A stretch of 64,000 nt of DNA. Source: Chloroflexota bacterium (lineage in GTDB: Bacteria; Chloroflexota; Anaerolineae; Anaerolineales; UBA4823). The translations under genes were made by a program, and so were the position numbers. The notes below the pieces were generated by a model that saw only the letters and a program-made list of their open reading frames with translations, was not told the DNA's origin and did not search any database. Below, in pieces: positions 55,768 to 64,000 of the stretch. The first letter of the stretch is position 1. Each line of letters starts with the position of its first letter. Where the stretch lies: NCBI GenBank assembly GCA_029265355.1, contig JAJUJL010000018.1, forward strand, positions 1 to 64,000, read 5' to 3'.

Positions 55768-55880
55768 AGATGAAATGTGATCTGCTACCGGGAGAGTGAC
55801 CACAAGGTCAAATCCATTGCGAAGTCCCGGGAGGAGTATTCGGAAAGGTTTTCACCCTGAGCCTGTGAGGCAAGGTTTTT
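55768..55880 (+). ncRNA. Candidate small RNA or attenuator leader
   Basis: After the TATAAT elements the sequence can fold into an outer stem CCGGGA/TCCCGG (55788-55793 with 55825-55830) enclosing TGACC/GGTCA (55797-55801 with 55806-55810, loop ACAA). It then ends in a weak terminator hairpin (GCCT/AGGC, 55861-55871) followed by TTTTT at 55876-55880. No known RNA family consensus was recognised. The stretch 55881-56210 up to recX holds no supported gene. The alternative is an attenuated recX leader. Confidence 0.35.
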
Positions 55881-56210
55881 CTGGAGCGCGCCGCGCAGGT
55901 TGATTTCTACCCATTTTTTAGCGCGGCCACGGGTGTAAACGGATCCAACTCGCTTTTTGGTTGTGGAACTTTCGCCAGTAATTTGCGACCATTTTTTACG
56001 GCGCAGTACTGAGCTGGGGCATGTTGCGTCTTGCCGAGTCGATTATGATCGTTGCCAGAATATCATTTCGGGAGCGAGAACATTCCTTGAGTTAATTGGC
56101 AGTATGCGCTGAAATCATTTACACCGCATCCTGGCATACCACAGCTTAGATTGTCGAGAAGGAAATCCAGCAGCCGTGGCCCTGCTCGGTCAGGTCAGGG
56201 CATATTGCAT

Positions 56211-56867
56211 ATGGCTGGTTGTATCACCGCCCTGCAGGTGCAGAAAAAAAACCAGGAGCGTGTAAACGTTTACCTGGACGGTGTGTTTGCCTTCGGGCTG
56301 GCGCGCATCGTCGCAGCCTGGTTAGCTGTCGGTCAAACCCTGAGCGATGAAAAAATCGCCGAACTGCGCGCCCAGGATGCCCGAGAGACTGCCTACCAAC
56401 ACGCGCTCCGCTACCTCAGCTTCCGAGATCGATCAGAAGCTGAGTTGAGACGCTACCTGACCGATAAACAAGTGAGCGAAGAAGTAATTCAAGAGACTAT
56501 GACTCGCTTGCGACGCAGTGGTCTGTTGAGCGATCAGCGTTTTGCACAAATTTGGGTAAATAACCGGTCCGAATTTCGTCCCCGGGGCAAACGCGCCCTG
56601 GCCTATGAATTACGCCAAAAAGGGATTGACGCTGAAGATATCCACCAGGCGTTAGAGCTGGTGGATGAAGAGACGATGGCTTACCGGGTTGCGCTGAAAG
56701 CGGCGCGCCGCTATCAAGACCTTCCCTGGCAAGAATTCCGTCAAAAAGTTTGTGCTCTTCTGGCGCGCCGTGGATTTGACTATGAAGTTGCGGCAGCGAC
56801 CGCCACTCGCCTGTGGGCAGAAATCAACTCACACACAGAAGATTCAGACGAAGAGGTATACCCATGA
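56211..56867 (+). CDS. recX: Regulatory protein RecX
   Basis: RecX binds RecA filaments and limits recombination and SOS signalling. The 218-residue protein has ITALQVQKKNQERVNVYLDG at the N-terminus and three helical repeats including ALRYLSFRDRSEAELRRYL, RRSGLLSDQRFAQIWVNNR and GKRALAYELRQKGIDAEDI. The ATG at 56211 gives the usual start; an in-frame upstream extension has no family match. No recA is nearby. Its stop overlaps the start of rny (ATGA). Confidence 0.93.
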   Translation: MAGCITALQVQKKNQERVNVYLDGVFAFGLARIVAAWLAVGQTLSDEKIAELRAQDARETAYQHALRYLSFRDRSEAELRRYLTDKQVSEEVIQETMTRLRRSGLLSDQRFAQIWVNNRSEFRPRGKRALAYELRQKGIDAEDIHQALELVDEETMAYRVALKAARRYQDLPWQEFRQKVCALLARRGFDYEVAAATATRLWAEINSHTEDSDEEVYP

Positions 56868-58396
56868 ATGGCTTGTGGTTTTGGCTGCCGGTTGTCTTGC
56901 TGGCGGCAGCAGCAGGATTTGGAATTGGATACTATTTAAAGCAATTGCGCCTCGAGAAGGAGCGTCTGGCTCAAAAGGAAGAAGCAGACAAGATCGTGCG
57001 CGAAGCGCGCGAGGTTGCCAGCCAGATCGAAATTCAGGCCAAGAACAAAGCGCTCGAGATCCGTCAGAACGCAGATGCTGAAGTGACTCGTCGGCGTAAT
57101 GAGCTGAGCCGTGAAGAAGACCGTCTGCAAAAACGTCGTGAAGAGCTGGATTTGCGCACCGATCGCCTGGAAAAACGCGAGCAGGCGCTGAACAAACGAC
57201 AAAGCGCTCTCGATAAACGTGTCAACGACCTTGAGAAGTTGCACCAAAAAGAGATGGAAGAGCTGCAACGCATCTCTCAACTCAGCGTCGAGGAAGCGCG
57301 ATCAATCCTGTTGGCGGAAGCCGAAAAAGACGCTCGCAACGACATGGCGCGCATCATTCGGCAGGTAGAGGCAGAAGCACGTGAAGAGGGCGAACGCCGG
57401 GCGCGCAGCCTGATCACCGCTGCCATCCAGCGCGTCGCTTCTGATCATGTTGCAGAGGTCACCACATCGGTTGTTCCGCTGCCCAGCGATGAAATGAAGG
57501 GGCGTATTATCGGTCGCAACGGTCGCAACATTCACGCCTTTGAGCAAGCGGCCGGTGTCGATGTGATTGTCGATGATACGCCAGAAGCAGTGACCATCTC
57601 CTGCTTCGACCCGGTGCGCCGCGAGGTGGCGCGGCGTGCCTTGGCCAAGCTGGTTTTAGACGGGCGCATTCACCCCGCTCACATCGAGAAAGTGCTGAAG
57701 ACTGAGCAGAAGGAAGTTGAACGAGACATCATCGAGGCTGGCGAACAGGCGGTATTCGACGCCGGGGTGAGCGGATTACATCCTGAAATTATCAAGGTTT
57801 TTGGAAGGTTGAAATACCGCACTTCCTACGGGCAAAACCAACTGGCTCACGCAGTGGAGACTGCCAAAATCGCTGCGGTGCTGGCTGCCGAGCTGGGTGC
57901 AGATGTCGAGGTGTGCAAAATGGGCGCCTTGCTGCATGACCTTGGCAAAGCGCTGGATCACAATATCGAGGGTACACACGCCCAGATTGGCGCCGACCTT
58001 GCCCGGCGATACGGTGTGCCCGCCAAAGTGGTAAACGCCATTGCTTCTCACCACCACGAGGTTGAACAAGAATCAGTAGAAGCTGCCATTGTCGAAGCAG
58101 CCGATGCAATCTCTGGTGCACGCCCTGGTGCCCGCCGCGAAAGCCTGGAACAATACATCAAGCGCGTTCGCGCTCTGGAAGATATCGGCAATTCGTTTGC
58201 CGGTGTCAGCCAGACCTACGCGCTGCAAGCCGGGCGCGAAGTGCGCATCTTCGTTAAGCCGGAGGATATCGACGACCTGGCATCGATCCGCCTGGCTCGC
58301 GATATCGCCAAACAAATCGAAGAGTCGATGCAGTATCCCGGTCAGATCAAGGTGACTGTAATACGCGAGACCCGGGCGGTGGATTACGCCAAGTGA
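56864..58396 (+). CDS. rny: Ribonuclease Y
   Basis: RNase Y is a membrane-bound endoribonuclease that starts mRNA decay. The 510-residue protein has an N-terminal transmembrane helix (about 4-22), a long coiled coil (about 28-190), a KH domain (GRIIGRNGRNIHAFEQAAGV, about 206-226) and an HD domain with the catalytic LLHDLGKALDH and later ASHHHEVE. Length and order match the family. The ATG overlaps the recX stop by four bases. Confidence 0.97.
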   Translation: MNGLWFWLPVVLLAAAAGFGIGYYLKQLRLEKERLAQKEEADKIVREAREVASQIEIQAKNKALEIRQNADAEVTRRRNELSREEDRLQKRREELDLRTDRLEKREQALNKRQSALDKRVNDLEKLHQKEMEELQRISQLSVEEARSILLAEAEKDARNDMARIIRQVEAEAREEGERRARSLITAAIQRVASDHVAEVTTSVVPLPSDEMKGRIIGRNGRNIHAFEQAAGVDVIVDDTPEAVTISCFDPVRREVARRALAKLVLDGRIHPAHIEKVLKTEQKEVERDIIEAGEQAVFDAGVSGLHPEIIKVFGRLKYRTSYGQNQLAHAVETAKIAAVLAAELGADVEVCKMGALLHDLGKALDHNIEGTHAQIGADLARRYGVPAKVVNAIASHHHEVEQESVEAAIVEAADAISGARPGARRESLEQYIKRVRALEDIGNSFAGVSQTYALQAGREVRIFVKPEDIDDLASIRLARDIAKQIEESMQYPGQIKVTVIRETRAVDYAK

Positions 58397-58416
58397 GCGG
58401 CGTAGATCGAACAATC

Positions 58417-58450
58417 AACAGCCGGTTTCATCGAAAAACCGGCTGTTTTT
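58417..58450 (+). terminator. Terminator after rny
   Basis: AACAGCCGGTTT (58417-58428) pairs with AAACCGGCTGTT (58436-58447) around a seven-base loop and is followed by TTT. It lies between rny and the converging metallohydrolase gene and could serve both. Confidence 0.85.
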
Positions 58451-59081
58451 AATTCAAGAACGGGTTGTGCCGCCGTTCCGCGCCCACCGTGGTCTCTGGG
58501 CCGTGCCCCGACAAAATGCGGGTTTCATCCGGTAGCGACAGCACCTGAGAACGAATGCTGTTGAGCAGTGTCTGGTAATTCCCACCCGGCAAATCGGTGC
58601 GCCCGATACTCCCTTGAAAGATCACATCGCCAACGAAGGCGATTCGCGGGTTGGCGCAATAGAAGATAACATGCCCGCGTGTGTGCCCGGGGGTATGGCG
58701 CGTCTCAAATTGATATTCTCCCAATCTTAAGATCTGTCCGTGAGTGAGCGTCACGCTTGGTTCCGGACCAGGATCGATGCGCATACCAAACAGCGCTGCT
58801 CCACCCTGGAACCTCCAGAGAGGATAATCTTCAGGATGCAGTGCGACCGGCGGCGGGGGGTTTACCAGGTCAGCAACCTGACCGGCGCCAGCTATGTGAT
58901 CAAAATGGGCGTGGGTGAGCCAGATGCTGGTGATGCGCCAGCCACGCTGGCGCGCCGCTCCAACGATTATCTCCCCCTCATCAGCAGGGTCGATCACAAC
59001 AGCCTCGGCGGTTTGGGTATCAGCAATCAGGTAAGTATTGGTCATCACCTGCCCAAGGGTAAAGGAGACGATTTCGAGCAT
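58449..59081 (-). CDS. Metallo-beta-lactamase-fold hydrolase (glyoxalase II-like)
   Basis: The 210-residue protein has the HxHxDH metal motif in WLTHAHFDHIAGAGQVA, plus HTPGHTRGHVIFYC, VGDVIFQGSIGRTDLPGG and the last ligand in ILSGHGPETTVGAE. This matches the hydroxyacylglutathione-hydrolase-like (YcbL) group of small hydrolases. The physiological thioester or other substrate is not known. The ATG at 59081 follows GAGGTG by six bases. Confidence 0.93.
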   Translation of the reverse strand: MLEIVSFTLGQVMTNTYLIADTQTAEAVVIDPADEGEIIVGAARQRGWRITSIWLTHAHFDHIAGAGQVADLVNPPPPVALHPEDYPLWRFQGGAALFGMRIDPGPEPSVTLTHGQILRLGEYQFETRHTPGHTRGHVIFYCANPRIAFVGDVIFQGSIGRTDLPGGNYQTLLNSIRSQVLSLPDETRILSGHGPETTVGAERRHNPFLN

Positions 59082-59180
59082 CAGCAGCACCTCAGCGCGG
59101 ACGATAGATCAATCATTTTCTTATATCTGGGTATTATATCAGCCAGTGCTACCGCATCATACACGTCATCGCCAACGCCT

Positions 59181-59209
59181 TTGCTCATCAGTTAGAATCG
59201 TGCTACACT
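59181..59209 (+). promoter_or_regulatory. Promoter of the tryptophanase gene
   Basis: TTGCTC at 59181-59186 and TACACT at 59204-59209 have a 17-base spacer. The transcript would start at about 59216, leaving a leader of about 23 bases that contains AAGGAG. There is no room for a tnaC-type leader peptide. Confidence 0.5.
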
Positions 59210-59238
59210 CAAATAAACCCTTCCCTTAAGGAGAAAAT

Positions 59239-60621
59239 ATGCCTCACTATCCCCCTGAGCCATTCCGGATTAAGATGGTTGAGCCCATTCGCCTGATCGA
59301 TCCGGAAGAACGCCGCGCAGCGATCCGCCAGGCTGGTTACAATCTATTCGCCCTACGCTCTGAAGATGTTTATATCGATCTGCTGACAGACTCAGGGACC
59401 GGCGCAATGAGCCATCACCAATGGGCTGCCATGCTGCAAGGCGATGAGGCCTACGCAGGTGCACGCTCGTACTTCCACCTGGCAGAGGCAGTCAAAGAAG
59501 TGTTTGGATTCAAGTTCTTTTTGCCAACCCACCAGGGTCGCGCCGCCGAAAACATTCTCAGCGCGTTGCTCATCAAGCCAGGTCAATGTGTGCCATCCAA
59601 CATGCATTTCGACACCACCGATGCCAACATCCGGGCGCGCGGCGGGCGACCGACAAACCTGGTGATCGATGCCGCGTTCGATCCACAAAACCGGCATCCC
59701 TTCAAGGGCAACATGGATATCCAAAAACTGAGCGCTTTCATCGAACAGACCGGCCCTGAAAATATCCCCTTTGGTATGATTACGATTACCAATAATGCTG
59801 GTGGAGGCCAACCCGTCTCGCTAAGCAACCTGCGCGACACGGCTGCGGTCTACAGGCGTTATCAGATTCCTTTTTTCATCGATGCCTGTCGCTTTGCAGA
59901 AAACGCCTATTTCATCAAGATGCGTGAGCCGGGTTACAGCGCGAAATCCACCTGGGAAATCGCCCGAGAAATTTTTACCCTGGCCGATGGCGCCACAATG
60001 AGCGCCAAAAAAGACGCCATCGTCAATATCGGCGGCTTGCTGTTGCTGAATGACGAAGCGCTCTACCAACGAGCCTGCAATGAGTTGATCCTGCGAGAAG
60101 GGTTTACAACCTACGGCGGCCTGGCTGGACGAGACCTGGACGCCCTGGCCACTGGCTTGTATGAAGGTCTGGATGAAAGTTACTTGCGCTATCGCCTTGG
60201 ACAGACAGCTTACCTGGCCGAGAAATTGTTGGAAAATGGCATTCCGATCATCGAGCCGCCAGGTGGGCACGCCGTCTACCTGGATGCGGGACGCTTCTTG
60301 CCCCACCTCCCTCACAGCCAATTCCCAGGCCAGGCTTTGGCCGTTGAACTTTACTTGCGCGGTGGTATTCGTGCGGTTGAGATTGGTTCGGTGATGTTTG
60401 CCCACCCGGATGCGGACACGGGTGAAATGATCTACCCCCAACTGGAACTGGTGCGCCTTGCTCTGCCTCGCCGGGTTTACACCCAAAGCCATCTGGACTA
60501 TATTGTGGAGATATTGGTGGAAATTGCCCAGTACCGCGAGAATATCCAGGGTTACCAGTTCACCTACGCGCCGGAGTTACTGCGCCACTTCACAGCGCGT
60601 TTCGAACCAGTGACCGGTTGA
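59239..60621 (+). CDS. tnaA: Tryptophanase
   Basis: Tryptophanase splits tryptophan to indole, pyruvate and ammonia. The 460-residue PLP enzyme has IDLLTDSGTGAMSHHQWAAM, GDEAYAGARSYFHLAEAV, LPTHQGRAAENILS, FIDACRFAENAYFIK and the PLP lysine in ATMSAKKDAIVNIGG. Three positions that separate tryptophanase from tyrosine phenol-lyase all read as tryptophanase: Asp in MHFDTT, Ile in RAVEIGS (Arg in TPL) and His in LRHFTARF (Phe in TPL). AAGGAG precedes the ATG. No Trp permease gene is adjacent. Confidence 0.9.
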   Translation: MPHYPPEPFRIKMVEPIRLIDPEERRAAIRQAGYNLFALRSEDVYIDLLTDSGTGAMSHHQWAAMLQGDEAYAGARSYFHLAEAVKEVFGFKFFLPTHQGRAAENILSALLIKPGQCVPSNMHFDTTDANIRARGGRPTNLVIDAAFDPQNRHPFKGNMDIQKLSAFIEQTGPENIPFGMITITNNAGGGQPVSLSNLRDTAAVYRRYQIPFFIDACRFAENAYFIKMREPGYSAKSTWEIAREIFTLADGATMSAKKDAIVNIGGLLLLNDEALYQRACNELILREGFTTYGGLAGRDLDALATGLYEGLDESYLRYRLGQTAYLAEKLLENGIPIIEPPGGHAVYLDAGRFLPHLPHSQFPGQALAVELYLRGGIRAVEIGSVMFAHPDADTGEMIYPQLELVRLALPRRVYTQSHLDYIVEILVEIAQYRENIQGYQFTYAPELLRHFTARFEPVTG

Positions 60622-60694
60622 CGCCAGCGCACGATAACCAGAGAAACACTTGCACTTCGATCAACACCAATCGCTTAAACTTCGAGGAGATCAC

Positions 60695-61114
60695 GTGAAA
60701 CAAAGCACCCTCCTTCTGGTCAACGCCATAATATTTATCGCTGCCGGGATTGCCTTCGCACTCTATGGGCCTCTGATGATCAATTTCTTCGGCATACTGG
60801 AGCTGGCTGATGCAACATCCACAACTTACTGGTATGTCGCTTCCTTTGCCCGATTGTACGGAGCGATATTGTTTGGCTTTGGCTTTTTAATCTGGGCTGT
60901 GCGCGGCCTGCTGGAGAATCCCCAAATTTCGGCTGATGCGCGCCGGAGGACACTGCTCGCTTTGCTGCTAGCGCATCTGATCAGCTTGTTTGTGGCATTC
61001 ATTCAACAGGTCACTATTTGGATTAACCCTGCTGGATGGATTGCCGTCGCCACACACCTGGTTTTCCTGGCCTTGTTCGCCTACCTGATGATCGCGGGGT
61101 CGCGCAAGGGATAG
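60695..61114 (+). CDS. Small four-helix membrane protein
   Basis: The 139-residue protein has four hydrophobic helices (about 5-27, 44-70, 88-108 and 114-135). The GTG at 60695 follows GAGGAGA by four bases, better than an ATG 45 bases upstream that lacks a site. I do not recognise a named family. It follows tnaA by about 70 bases and precedes the methyltransferase by seven. Confidence 0.75.
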   Translation: MKQSTLLLVNAIIFIAAGIAFALYGPLMINFFGILELADATSTTYWYVASFARLYGAILFGFGFLIWAVRGLLENPQISADARRRTLLALLLAHLISLFVAFIQQVTIWINPAGWIAVATHLVFLALFAYLMIAGSRKG

Positions 61115-61121
61115 TTGCAAG

Positions 61122-62072
61122 ATGCCAATGAACGAGCGATTTGAGTCCCCAAGACCAGGCGCCGGTAAAAACCTGGCTTCACCACGGCTGGAGGTATTGC
61201 TGCCTCATTCTTGGAAAGATTATGCTCTGCTGGATAGCGGCGGAGGGCGCAAGCTGGAGCGCTACGGAGCCTACACCTTCATCCGCCCGGAACCTCAAGC
61301 GATGTGGCAACCAGCCCTTGCCGACCGCGCCTGGCAATCAGCCCATGCTGAATTCATCCCCGGTCGTGAAGAAAGTGGGGGCAATTGGCGCTTTTCCAGG
61401 CCGGTCGACGAGAGCTGGGTCATGCATTATCCGCCGCTGACTTTCCAGGTGCAGACCACTTCCGGGCGACATCTGGGAGTGTTCCCAGAACAGGCGGCGC
61501 ATTGGGACTGGATTTCTGAGAGGATCAGCGCTGCGCCCCAAAAACCGGTCAAGGTGTTGAACTTGTTCGCCTATACCGGTTTAGCAAGCCTGGCAGCCGC
61601 CCATGCAGGGGCTCAGGTCACACACGTCGACGCATCCAAGAAATCCATTGCCTGGGCGCGGCGCAACCAGGAACTTTCGAGCGCACAAGCCCTGCCGATC
61701 CGCTGGATTGTCGACGATGCTCTCAAGTTTGTCGAAAGGGAGTCGCGGCGCGGCAGCCAGTATGAAGGTCTGATCCTCGACCCTCCCAAATTTGGCCGCG
61801 GCCCAAAGGGAGAAGTTTGGGAGTTCTTCGAGCTTTTCCCAAGACTGCTGGACGCTTGCCGGGCTGTTTTAGCCCCAAAGCCCCTCTTTGTGGTGATCAC
61901 CGCTTACGCCATACGCGCCTCAGCGTTGTGCCTGTATTACGAATTAGCAGAAATGATGTCCGGCTTCAATGGCTTCGTTTCTGCGGGCGAGCTTGGCATA
62001 GCCGATAACTCAGCAGGACGAGTAATTTCGATGGCGTTATTTGCCCGCTGGCAACCCGACTCATCCGTGTAA
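61122..62072 (+). CDS. SAM-dependent methyltransferase, RlmI/RlmK-like
   Basis: The 316-residue protein has an N-terminal beta-rich part with WKDYALLDSGGGRKLERYG, then a Rossmann methyltransferase domain with VKVLNLFAYTGLASLAAAHA (SAM motif), VTHVDASKKSIAWARRN and the NPPY-like motif LILDPPKFGRGPKGEVW. DPPKF is typical of rRNA cytosine-5 methyltransferases of the RlmI group. The PUA domain seen in true RlmI is absent, so the RNA target is uncertain. A second ATG lies two codons downstream. Confidence 0.88.
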   Translation: MPMNERFESPRPGAGKNLASPRLEVLLPHSWKDYALLDSGGGRKLERYGAYTFIRPEPQAMWQPALADRAWQSAHAEFIPGREESGGNWRFSRPVDESWVMHYPPLTFQVQTTSGRHLGVFPEQAAHWDWISERISAAPQKPVKVLNLFAYTGLASLAAAHAGAQVTHVDASKKSIAWARRNQELSSAQALPIRWIVDDALKFVERESRRGSQYEGLILDPPKFGRGPKGEVWEFFELFPRLLDACRAVLAPKPLFVVITAYAIRASALCLYYELAEMMSGFNGFVSAGELGIADNSAGRVISMALFARWQPDSSV

Positions 62073-62119
62073 ATGGGACAGCGACATTCCAGGCAACCTT
62101 CTCAACCATATCCGGCAAG

Positions 62120-62144
62120 AAAAGGGACGGCAGTTTGCCGTCCC
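62120..62144 (-). terminator. Terminator of mazG
   Basis: GGGACGGCA (62124-62132) and TGCCGTCCC (62136-62144) form a nine-bp stem with a three-base loop. On the minus strand it is followed by TTTTC. It sits between the converging methyltransferase and mazG genes. Confidence 0.75.
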
Positions 62145-62154
62145 ACGTCCCGTT

Positions 62155-63606
62155 TTATCGTTTCTTTGAGGACTGCCAAAGCCGCTCCAATTCTTCCAAT
62201 GACAGATCGGAGACGGCGACCCCTCGCTCTCGGGCAGCGTTCTCGATAAACCGAAAACGTTCGCGAAAGCGCCTATTGGCCTCTCGCAATGCACTCTCAG
62301 GGTCAACTTTGTACCAGCGCGCCAGGTTCACCACCGCGAAGAGCAAATCTCCCAACTCATCGGATCGCTCTGCATCGGAAGCTCGCAACAACTCTTGCCA
62401 CTCCTCCTGCACTTTATCAATCACCCCTTGAATTTCCGGCCAATCGAAGCCCACGCGCGCCGCGCGCAGTTGGATTTGTTCTGCCTGCGTCAAGGCGGGC
62501 AGCGCCAGAGCCACGCCATCGAGCAAGCTGGCTTCCCCCTGCCCCTTTTCCACTCTTTCTGCGGCTTTCATCCGTTCCCAATTTGCCAATACGCCGCCCA
62601 CATCTTGAAGCTCCATATCTCCAAAGACATGTGGGTGGCGACGCACAATTTTGTGGTGGATGCCGCGCAGCACATCTGTCATGTTAAATCCACCCGCCTC
62701 GCTGGCGATCTGGGAATGCAGCACAATTTGTAACAGCAGATCGCCCAACTCTTCACGCATGGCGTGATCGTCATCCACATCCATGGCTGCCAGGGCCTCA
62801 TAGGTCTCTTCCAGCAAATTAGCCCGCAGACTCTGGTGCGTTTGCTCGCGATCCCATGGGCAGCCATCTGGGGCGCGCAAATGAGCGATAACTTCTTGAA
62901 AAGCCTCGAAGGAAGAGCCCGCTTCCAGGGCAGGAACATACAGCGTGGAAAGCAATCCCACGCGCGCGTTTTGATCAATTTGATGCAGCGCCAGGTCTTC
63001 GACAAATTCCTGGGGTGTGCCAGCCGCATGCACCAGACGAACCGGATGATTATCGGGATAGACTGCCATCAAAGTCAGTTTCACGTCTGAAGCGACCTCT
63101 CTGGAATACATTTGTGCAATCAAAGCCGGCTTATCCGGTGGAAAACAAGGCACATGCCCGGCTGCCAGTTCCAAAGCATCTACCAGTGTTATTTGCGGGA
63201 AGGGATCTTCGCCCAAGGCAGAAAAAGTCGGCCCAATAAAACTCACCCCTTCGATCACTTTTACCGGAATAGACAGTTGCTGTGCCCGGCGGAGAATTTC
63301 TACCCCCGTACTTTCAGCGATAAAAGGATGCCCGGGCACGGCATAGATGACACCCTGGGGACGTTGGCCCAACTCCAGTATCTTATCGACAATCTTCCGA
63401 TAGACATCTTCAAAGGTCTGGCTCTCTTCATAGAGATAATCCATCGAATGAAGAACCAGTCTGCTGGGTAAGTGATCCACCACGGGATGATGCCGGGTGC
63501 GCAGGTAAATTTCCTCGGCCGATTCAAGCTCTTTCCAGGCTTGCCGGGTTAGCAAATCCGGGTCGCCGGGTCCCAAACCCAATAATAGAATGCCGCGAGT
63601 TTCCAT
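62155..63606 (-). CDS. mazG: MazG nucleoside triphosphate pyrophosphohydrolase fused to a tetrapyrrole-methylase-like domain
   Basis: The 483-residue protein has an N-terminal SAM-dependent methylase-like domain (about 1-215; LLLGLGPGDPDLLTRQAWKE, YAVPGHPFIAES) and two MazG repeats in the C-terminal half. The first has APDGCPWDREQTHQSLRANL and EETYEALAAMDVDD followed by REELGDLLLQIVLHS; the second has RSDELGDLLFAVVNLARW. This is the YabN architecture. MazG clears aberrant NTPs; the N-terminal domain's role is unknown. GGAG precedes the ATG. It follows rpsI but is separated from it by a terminator. Confidence 0.95.
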   Translation of the reverse strand: METRGILLLGLGPGDPDLLTRQAWKELESAEEIYLRTRHHPVVDHLPSRLVLHSMDYLYEESQTFEDVYRKIVDKILELGQRPQGVIYAVPGHPFIAESTGVEILRRAQQLSIPVKVIEGVSFIGPTFSALGEDPFPQITLVDALELAAGHVPCFPPDKPALIAQMYSREVASDVKLTLMAVYPDNHPVRLVHAAGTPQEFVEDLALHQIDQNARVGLLSTLYVPALEAGSSFEAFQEVIAHLRAPDGCPWDREQTHQSLRANLLEETYEALAAMDVDDDHAMREELGDLLLQIVLHSQIASEAGGFNMTDVLRGIHHKIVRRHPHVFGDMELQDVGGVLANWERMKAAERVEKGQGEASLLDGVALALPALTQAEQIQLRAARVGFDWPEIQGVIDKVQEEWQELLRASDAERSDELGDLLFAVVNLARWYKVDPESALREANRRFRERFRFIENAARERGVAVSDLSLEELERLWQSSKKR

Positions 63607-63706
63607 TCTCGCATCTCCTTCACATCAAAGCACTGAATGGGATTGGATCGCAAGACTTCGCTCGCCCAAGCCGACCCATTCGCACTCTCAAATCTCCGTC
63701 ATATCG

Positions 63707-63743
63707 AAAAAAGACCAGACAGGGAATATTCACCTGTCTGGTC
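63707..63743 (-). terminator. Terminator of rpsI
   Basis: GACCAGACAGG (63713-63723) and CCTGTCTGGTC (63733-63743) form an 11-bp stem with a nine-base loop. On the minus strand six T follow (63712-63707). It lies about 100 bases after the rpsI stop. The 63607-63846 gap holds no gene. Confidence 0.85.
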
Positions 63744-63846
63744 AACGCTTGTGATACATGATCGGATACAGTACACACTACTGCACCTAGCCATTTGAAC
63801 AAGCGGCAAGGGCGGCAATGCGCAACCTGGTGGATCAGGTTGTAAA

Positions 63847-64000
63847 TTAGCGCTTGGTATAAGTCGGCGCCTTGCGGGCTCGCTTAAGGCCAGGTTTCTT
63901 GCGCTCCTTCACGCGTGGGTCGCGAGTAAGAAAACCGCCCTTGCGTAAAACTGAGCGCAGGTCTGGATTCATTAACACCAGGGCGCGAGCCACACCCAGT
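63847..64000 (-). CDS. rpsI: Ribosomal protein S9, C-terminal part (cut by window edge)
   Basis: The last 50 residues and stop codon are visible on the minus strand, read from the window end. They contain [40 protein letters not shown] and the invariant C-terminal KR (here TYTKR), all diagnostic of S9. The C-terminal tail reaches the decoding centre in the ribosome. The start and the expected rplM neighbour lie outside the window. Confidence 0.96.
   Translation of the reverse strand, partial: LGVARALVLMNPDLRSVLRKGGFLTRDPRVKERKKPGLKRARKAPTYTKR

Noticed and set aside
55768-55880. Known riboswitch upstream of recX
   Set aside because: I compared remembered glycine, TPP, SAM, FMN, c-di-GMP and THF core sequences and none matched.

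Overview
The window is a GC-rich bacterial chromosome segment, most likely from Chloroflexota, class Anaerolineae. This is an inference from gene content and style: a full division and cell-wall cluster led by mraZ, a B12-dependent ribonucleotide reductase paired with NrdR, a secreted protein ending in a short F/L-P-L-L-R-R tail, NEW3-domain/ABC-2 export modules, and many TTG/GTG starts with tight stop-start overlaps. No rRNA, tRNA, CRISPR array, insertion sequence or phage gene was seen.

Left part (about 0.5-12.4 kb, + strand). One long, tightly packed run starts with a secreted anchored protein, pth and mfd. It continues into a set that looks like an unusual glycan or amino-sugar module: a phosphoglycosyl transferase, an EamA transporter, the alpha and beta subunits of a 2-oxoacid dehydrogenase E1, a lipoyl/subunit-binding domain fused to a PglD/NeuD-type acyltransferase, a PLP sugar aminotransferase and a UbiA prenyltransferase. 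A 17-bp-stem terminator closes it. The fusion is the most interesting item in the window. The usual CoA-dependent E2 catalytic domain is replaced by a left-handed beta-helix sugar acyltransferase, which suggests acyl groups pass from a 2-oxoacid through a lipoyl arm to an amino sugar.

12.4-17 kb (- strand) carries dnaE (with a degenerate PHP domain), a deoxynucleoside kinase and a small membrane protein. 17-24.4 kb (+) carries a secreted glycoside-hydrolase-like protein, with an apparently leaderless start, and a 1559-residue glutamate synthase. 24.9-28.6 kb (+) is an operon of hsp20, a NEW3 membrane protein, an ABC ATPase and an ABC permease.

28.7-50.3 kb (- strand) is one large block. Transcription begins at a mraZ promoter carrying four 10-bp-spaced MraZ boxes. 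It runs mraZ, rsmH, ftsL-like, class B PBP, murF, mraY, murD, ftsW, murG, a CvpA-like gene, murC, a 61-residue small gene, murB, ddl, ftsQ, ftsA, ftsZ, and then, after a structured gap, nrdR and nrdJ. murE is missing from the cluster.

50.4-64 kb holds mostly housekeeping and metabolic genes: a SufS-like desulfurase, a fructosamine-kinase/LMW-phosphatase deglycation pair, malic enzyme, recX and rny, a metallo-beta-lactamase-fold hydrolase, tryptophanase, a membrane protein, an RNA-methyltransferase-like protein, mazG, and the 3' end of rpsI cut by the window edge. A 700-bp gap before recX contains a possible small RNA or attenuator.
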